A stretch of DNA of 8,909 nucleotides from Sulfurimonas sp. (GTDB lineage Bacteria; Campylobacterota; Campylobacteria; Campylobacterales; Sulfurimonadaceae): assembly GCA_022712845.1 (NCBI GenBank), contig JAFLJV010000055.1, forward strand, positions 1-8,909. The letters are read 5' to 3'. Below the pieces are notes generated by a model, which saw nothing but the letters and a program-made list of their open reading frames with translations, did not search any database and had not been told where the DNA came from. Shown here piece after piece: positions 6,663-8,909 of the stretch (position 1 is its first letter; every line of letters begins with the position of its first letter). The translations under genes and the position numbers were made by a program.

Positions 6663-7451
6663 TTATCTTTTAAGATTATTTGTTGTTTGTAGCATTTCAT
6701 CACTTGTTGTAATGACTTTTGAATTAGAATCATAAGCTCTTTGACCAGTAATTAGATCTGTAAGCTCAACAACAAGCTCCACATTACTAAGCTCAACAAA
6801 ACCTTGTCTAAGATCACCCAATCCATCTAAACCTGGAGTACCCTCTACAGGTTGACCTGAACTATCAGTTTCAATATATAAATTGTCACCAAGTGAATGA
6901 AGACCAGCTGGATTTACATAATTTGTAAGTGTAACTTGTCCAATTTGTGTTGCTTGAGTTTGTCCAGGTTGAATAACTGTAATAGTTCCATCCGTACCAA
7001 TAGTGATATTTGTAGCATCAGGTGGAATTACAACTTCTGGAACTAATTTATATCCATCACTATTAATCATTGTACCATTCTCATCAATCTTAAAAGCACC
7101 ATTTCTTGAGTAAACTTCTGTTCCATCTGGTAGTTCAAGCTTAAAGAAACCTCTACCAGTGATAGCTAAGTCAAGTTGATTATCAGTTTGCTTCAAGCTA
7201 CCTTCTGAGAAAATTTTGTTAATAGCGGTAGGTCTTGTACCAAGTCCTACTTCTATACCTGTTGGACTTTTTGTAACATCACTTGTTGAAGTTCCAGCAT
7301 ATTCCATTACTTTATACATAAGATCAGCAAATTCTGCACGAGATTTTTTAAAACCAATAGTATTTACATTGGCAATATTATTTGCCGTGGTATCAATCTG
7401 TGTTTGCATCCCCAACATTCCTGTTGAAGCAGTATATAGTGATTGCATCAT
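6663..7451 (-). CDS. flgG: Flagellar distal rod protein FlgG
   Basis: Builds the distal rod of the flagellar basal body in the periplasm and is exported by the flagellar type III system without a cleaved signal. The length of 262 residues matches the family (about 260). The N-terminal rod motif is at about 4-34 (LYTASTGMLGMQTQIDTTAN, then NIANVNTIGF), followed by the FlgG-type extra stretch at about 46-65 (YKVMEYAGTSTSDVTKSPTG). A central FlgF/G domain contains GRGFFKLELPDG, and the C-terminal helix ends in VITTSDEMLQTTNNL. The FlgG-type insertion and closer family match separate it from its neighbour. The first of two adjacent ATGs fits best: AAGGAG lies 7 bases away and overlaps the flgF stop (TAAGGAG). 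The two genes are 11 bases apart and share a transcript ending in the terminator at 6615-6646. Confidence 0.96.
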   Translation of the reverse strand: MMQSLYTASTGMLGMQTQIDTTANNIANVNTIGFKKSRAEFADLMYKVMEYAGTSTSDVTKSPTGIEVGLGTRPTAINKIFSEGSLKQTDNQLDLAITGRGFFKLELPDGTEVYSRNGAFKIDENGTMINSDGYKLVPEVVIPPDATNITIGTDGTITVIQPGQTQATQIGQVTLTNYVNPAGLHSLGDNLYIETDSSGQPVEGTPGLDGLGDLRQGFVELSNVELVVELTDLITGQRAYDSNSKVITTSDEMLQTTNNLKR

Positions 7452-7462
7452 AATTTAACTCC

Positions 7463-8284
7463 TTAAGCTTTCTTAGCTAGTTTGTTTATAGCGTCGTTAT
7501 TCATATCATCCATCTGTACTTGCATAGCTTTTTGATACATCCCAACTAAACGATTTGTTTCTATCATCTGTGTCATCATTTTTACTGCATTTACATTACT
7601 TTTCTCTACAAAGCCCTGTTTTACAGCTCCGCTTTCTTCCAAGCTTACTAACTCTTCTTTAGAGTCATATCTATAAAGATTATTACCCTCTTTTTTTAAA
7701 AGAGCTATGTTGTCAGGTTGGACTATAAAAAATTTTGAACCTTGTATAAGTTTTACACTATTTGGTATGTTTGTTGATATTTGACCATTTTTATCAATTT
7801 GAACAATACTATCTTCTTGATTTAATTTAATCGAATCTTTTGAAGTAAAATAATCACTTGGAAGTACTTCATAACCTCTTTTTGTTACAAGCCTACCCTC
7901 ATCATCTTTTGTAAAAGAACCATCTCTTGTTAGTCTCACTCCATCAGGAGTTTTAACTAAGAAAAAAAGTCCTTCACGCGAAAGAGCCATATCTAGTGGA
8001 TTATTACTTTTTTGTAAAGTACCAAGGGAATGGTTAGTATATGAATCTACAACTTGTGGTGCTTTAGTTATAGTTCTATTTAAAAATTGAGCTGCATTTT
8101 TTGTATGATTTTCATTAGGAAGTTCATCTCTAGCTTCTTTATAGAGACGCATAAAATCACCTACAACTAAGTTATCTTCTTTAAATCCCACAGTATTAAC
8201 ATTTGCAAGGTTATTTGCAATAGTATCAAGACGATTGAATTGTGTAACCATTCCAGCCGCTGAACTATAATATCCACTTTGCAT
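7463..8284 (-). CDS. flgF: Flagellar proximal rod protein FlgF (FlgG2)
   Basis: A proximal rod subunit of the flagellar basal body, called FlgG2 in older Campylobacter annotation. It has 273 residues, slightly longer than E. coli FlgF (251). The N-terminal rod motif at about 4-35 reads GYYSSAAGMVTQFNRLDTIA then NNLANVNTVGFK. The middle contains NPLDMALSREGLFFLVKTPDG (95-115). The C-terminal domain contains VKQGFVEKSNVNAVKMMTQM, then a polar tail (about 255-273). It lacks the FlgG-type extra stretch, and the gene order flgF-flgG matches C. jejuni Cj0697-Cj0698 as I recall it. The ATG has an AAAGGGAA site. A near-perfect sigma-54 promoter lies 34-51 bases upstream, so the pair is probably under RpoN and the FlgSR-type system. 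Confidence 0.93.
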   Translation of the reverse strand: MQSGYYSSAAGMVTQFNRLDTIANNLANVNTVGFKEDNLVVGDFMRLYKEARDELPNENHTKNAAQFLNRTITKAPQVVDSYTNHSLGTLQKSNNPLDMALSREGLFFLVKTPDGVRLTRDGSFTKDDEGRLVTKRGYEVLPSDYFTSKDSIKLNQEDSIVQIDKNGQISTNIPNSVKLIQGSKFFIVQPDNIALLKKEGNNLYRYDSKEELVSLEESGAVKQGFVEKSNVNAVKMMTQMIETNRLVGMYQKAMQVQMDDMNNDAINKLAKKA

Positions 8285-8317
8285 ATATTCCCTTTATTCG
8301 CTTTATTAAAAGAATCA

Positions 8318-8335
8318 AAGCAAAGTGTGTTCCAA
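8318..8335 (-). promoter_or_regulatory. Sigma-54 (RpoN) promoter of flgF-flgG
   Basis: TTGGAACACACTTTGCTT on the minus strand. The -24 GG (8333-8332) and -12 GC (8321-8320) are exactly 10 bases apart, and the flanks match the TTGGAAC-N5-TTGCTT form found in Campylobacterota flagellar genes. The predicted start near 8308 gives a leader of about 24 bases before flgF. Confidence 0.9.
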
Positions 8336-8365
8336 CATAACACATTCCAAGAGATAAGAACTCAA

Positions 8366-8387
8366 TACCTGACTTATATTACAGGTA
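8366..8387. repeat. Dyad symmetry TACCTG-N10-CAGGTA between divergent sigma-54 promoters
   Basis: Perfect 6-base arms around a 10-base AT-rich spacer, so arm centres are 16 bases apart, about one and a half helix turns. The centre is about 70 bases upstream of the predicted flgF start and about 125 upstream of the plus-strand start. Those are distances at which a sigma-54 enhancer-binding activator commonly binds. It could serve both promoters. No T-tract follows on either strand, so it is not a terminator. Confidence 0.4.
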
Positions 8388-8435
8388 ATTAAATATTTTA
8401 TTAGTTTTTAAAATTTGTCTATATATAGAGCAATA

Positions 8436-8455
8436 TCAAATAAAAAATTATTTGA
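8436..8455. repeat. Perfect 8-4-8 AT-rich palindrome upstream of the plus-strand sigma-54 promoter
   Basis: TCAAATAA-AAAA-TTATTTGA, a perfect inverted repeat ending 20 bases before the -24 region of the plus-strand promoter. It is followed by more A-tracts, so it could be a bend or a binding site for a bending protein. In this base composition it may also be chance. Confidence 0.35.
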
Positions 8456-8474
8456 AAAAATAAAAATAAACAAA

Positions 8475-8492
8475 TTGGAATATTTTTTGCTT
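8475..8492 (+). promoter_or_regulatory. Sigma-54 (RpoN) promoter of the plus-strand gene
   Basis: TTGGAATATTTTTTGCTT on the plus strand, with -24 GG at 8477-8478 and -12 GC at 8489-8490 exactly 10 bases apart. Outer bases are identical to those of the flgF promoter (TTGGAA...TTTGCTT). The predicted start near 8502 leaves about 20 bases, including the AGGG binding site, before the ATG at 8522. Confidence 0.88.
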
Positions 8493-8521
8493 GTTAATCC
8501 TAGAATTTATGAGGGTTATTA

Positions 8522-8909
8522 ATGAATATATCAACAACAGCACAAATTCAATACACTCAAAGTACAAATAGAGCTTCAGCAAATAAAGAAATAGATGAAA
8601 AATATAAAGACAAAGCAATTCCCACTGTTGAAGAATTATTAGGGGAAGATGGTAATGCATTTTTAAACAATCTTTTAGTTGATATACCAGAAGAAGACCA
8701 AAATCGTATTAAGTTAGTATTGAGTTTTCAACTGAATATTAAAAGTGAAAGTGTAGTTAATGGAAAACTTCATATAGAAAGAGAGACAGGAGAACTTGAT
8801 ACTCAGTCTATGCTAAATAAGTTAGACTTAATCGTCGCCAAGCGTAGGGATAGAGTTATAGTAGACCCTTTATTCACGGATAAGATGGATTATATTGTTG
8901 ATTCATTAA
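8522..8909 (+). CDS. Unknown RpoN-dependent protein, probably flagellum-linked (partial, cut by right edge)
   Basis: An open frame of 129 codons with no stop before the right edge. The ATG has a good site (GAGGG, 6 bases away) and sits 30 bases after a sigma-54 promoter that mirrors that of flgF. There is no signal peptide or membrane segment. The N-terminus (MNISTTAQIQYTQSTNRASA) is rich in Ser, Thr, Gln and Asn, as in many substrates or accessory proteins of the flagellar export system. Residues about 30-62 are acidic (PTVEELLGEDGNAFLNNLL, then VDIPEEDQNR). The rest is mixed alpha/beta, with LVLSFQLNIKSESVV and a C-terminal helix containing NKLDLIVAKRRDR. I do not recognise the family. The only evidence for a flagellar role is the promoter class and the divergent rod genes. 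Confidence 0.8.
   Translation, partial: MNISTTAQIQYTQSTNRASANKEIDEKYKDKAIPTVEELLGEDGNAFLNNLLVDIPEEDQNRIKLVLSFQLNIKSESVVNGKLHIERETGELDTQSMLNKLDLIVAKRRDRVIVDPLFTDKMDYIVDSL

Noticed and set aside
8326..8344. TGTGTT/AACACA inverted repeat overlapping the flgF -24 element
   Set aside because: Six-base arms with a 7-base gap, half of it made by the promoter consensus itself; better explained by chance.
8448..8660. Minus-strand open frame across the start of the plus-strand unknown gene
   Set aside because: It overlaps the plus-strand RpoN promoter and the coding start, and its product is a run of Leu, Tyr and Phe typical of reverse AT-rich DNA.

Overview
The window is AT-rich and gene-dense. It looks like a chromosomal segment of a free-living member of the Campylobacterota (epsilonproteobacteria), possibly of the Sulfurimonas or Arcobacter type. 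The reasons are the flgF(flgG2)-flgG order, RpoN promoters of the TTGGAA-N8-TTGC type, a purU gene next to a CiaD-like gene as recalled for Campylobacter jejuni, TATAAT -10 boxes without clear -35 boxes, and the overall protein character. The genus is an inference. I see no rRNA, tRNA, insertion sequence, CRISPR array or sign of recent transfer.

Layout, right to left because nearly everything is on the minus strand. (a) At the right edge a plus-strand gene of unknown function (8522 to the edge) is divergent from flgF. The 237-bp gap between them holds two outward-facing sigma-54 promoters and two dyad symmetries. (b) flgF and flgG (8284 to 6663) encode proximal and distal rod proteins and end in a clear intrinsic terminator at 6615-6646. 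(c) Two tandem membrane-anchored HD-GYP proteins (6548 to 5259 and 5162 to 3756) follow, each with its own TATAAT promoter. Both keep the catalytic HD and GYP motifs, so both are probable cyclic-di-GMP phosphodiesterases. They differ in their periplasmic sensor; the second carries a CxxCH haem c motif. (d) From 3676 to the left edge there is a seven-gene chain: leuD, leuB, a small TPR protein, a CiaD-like protein, purU, trmL and a small membrane protein cut by the edge. Every junction in this chain overlaps (TAATG, ATGA or a 10-base overlap), so it is probably one translationally coupled operon.

How the parts may work together: the rod genes and the RpoN-driven unknown gene belong to middle-class flagellar expression. 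The HD-GYP pair would lower cyclic-di-GMP in response to extracytoplasmic signals, plausibly redox or gas signals for the haem protein, which would favour swimming. The leu-purU-trmL operon is housekeeping: leucine synthesis, formate release for purine synthesis, and wobble methylation that in E. coli targets leucine tRNAs. Two family-poor proteins are embedded in it.

The most interesting items are the haem c HD-GYP sensor, the divergent sigma-54 region with its unknown plus-strand gene, and the CiaD-like gene inside a metabolic operon. No wholly new system is evident.
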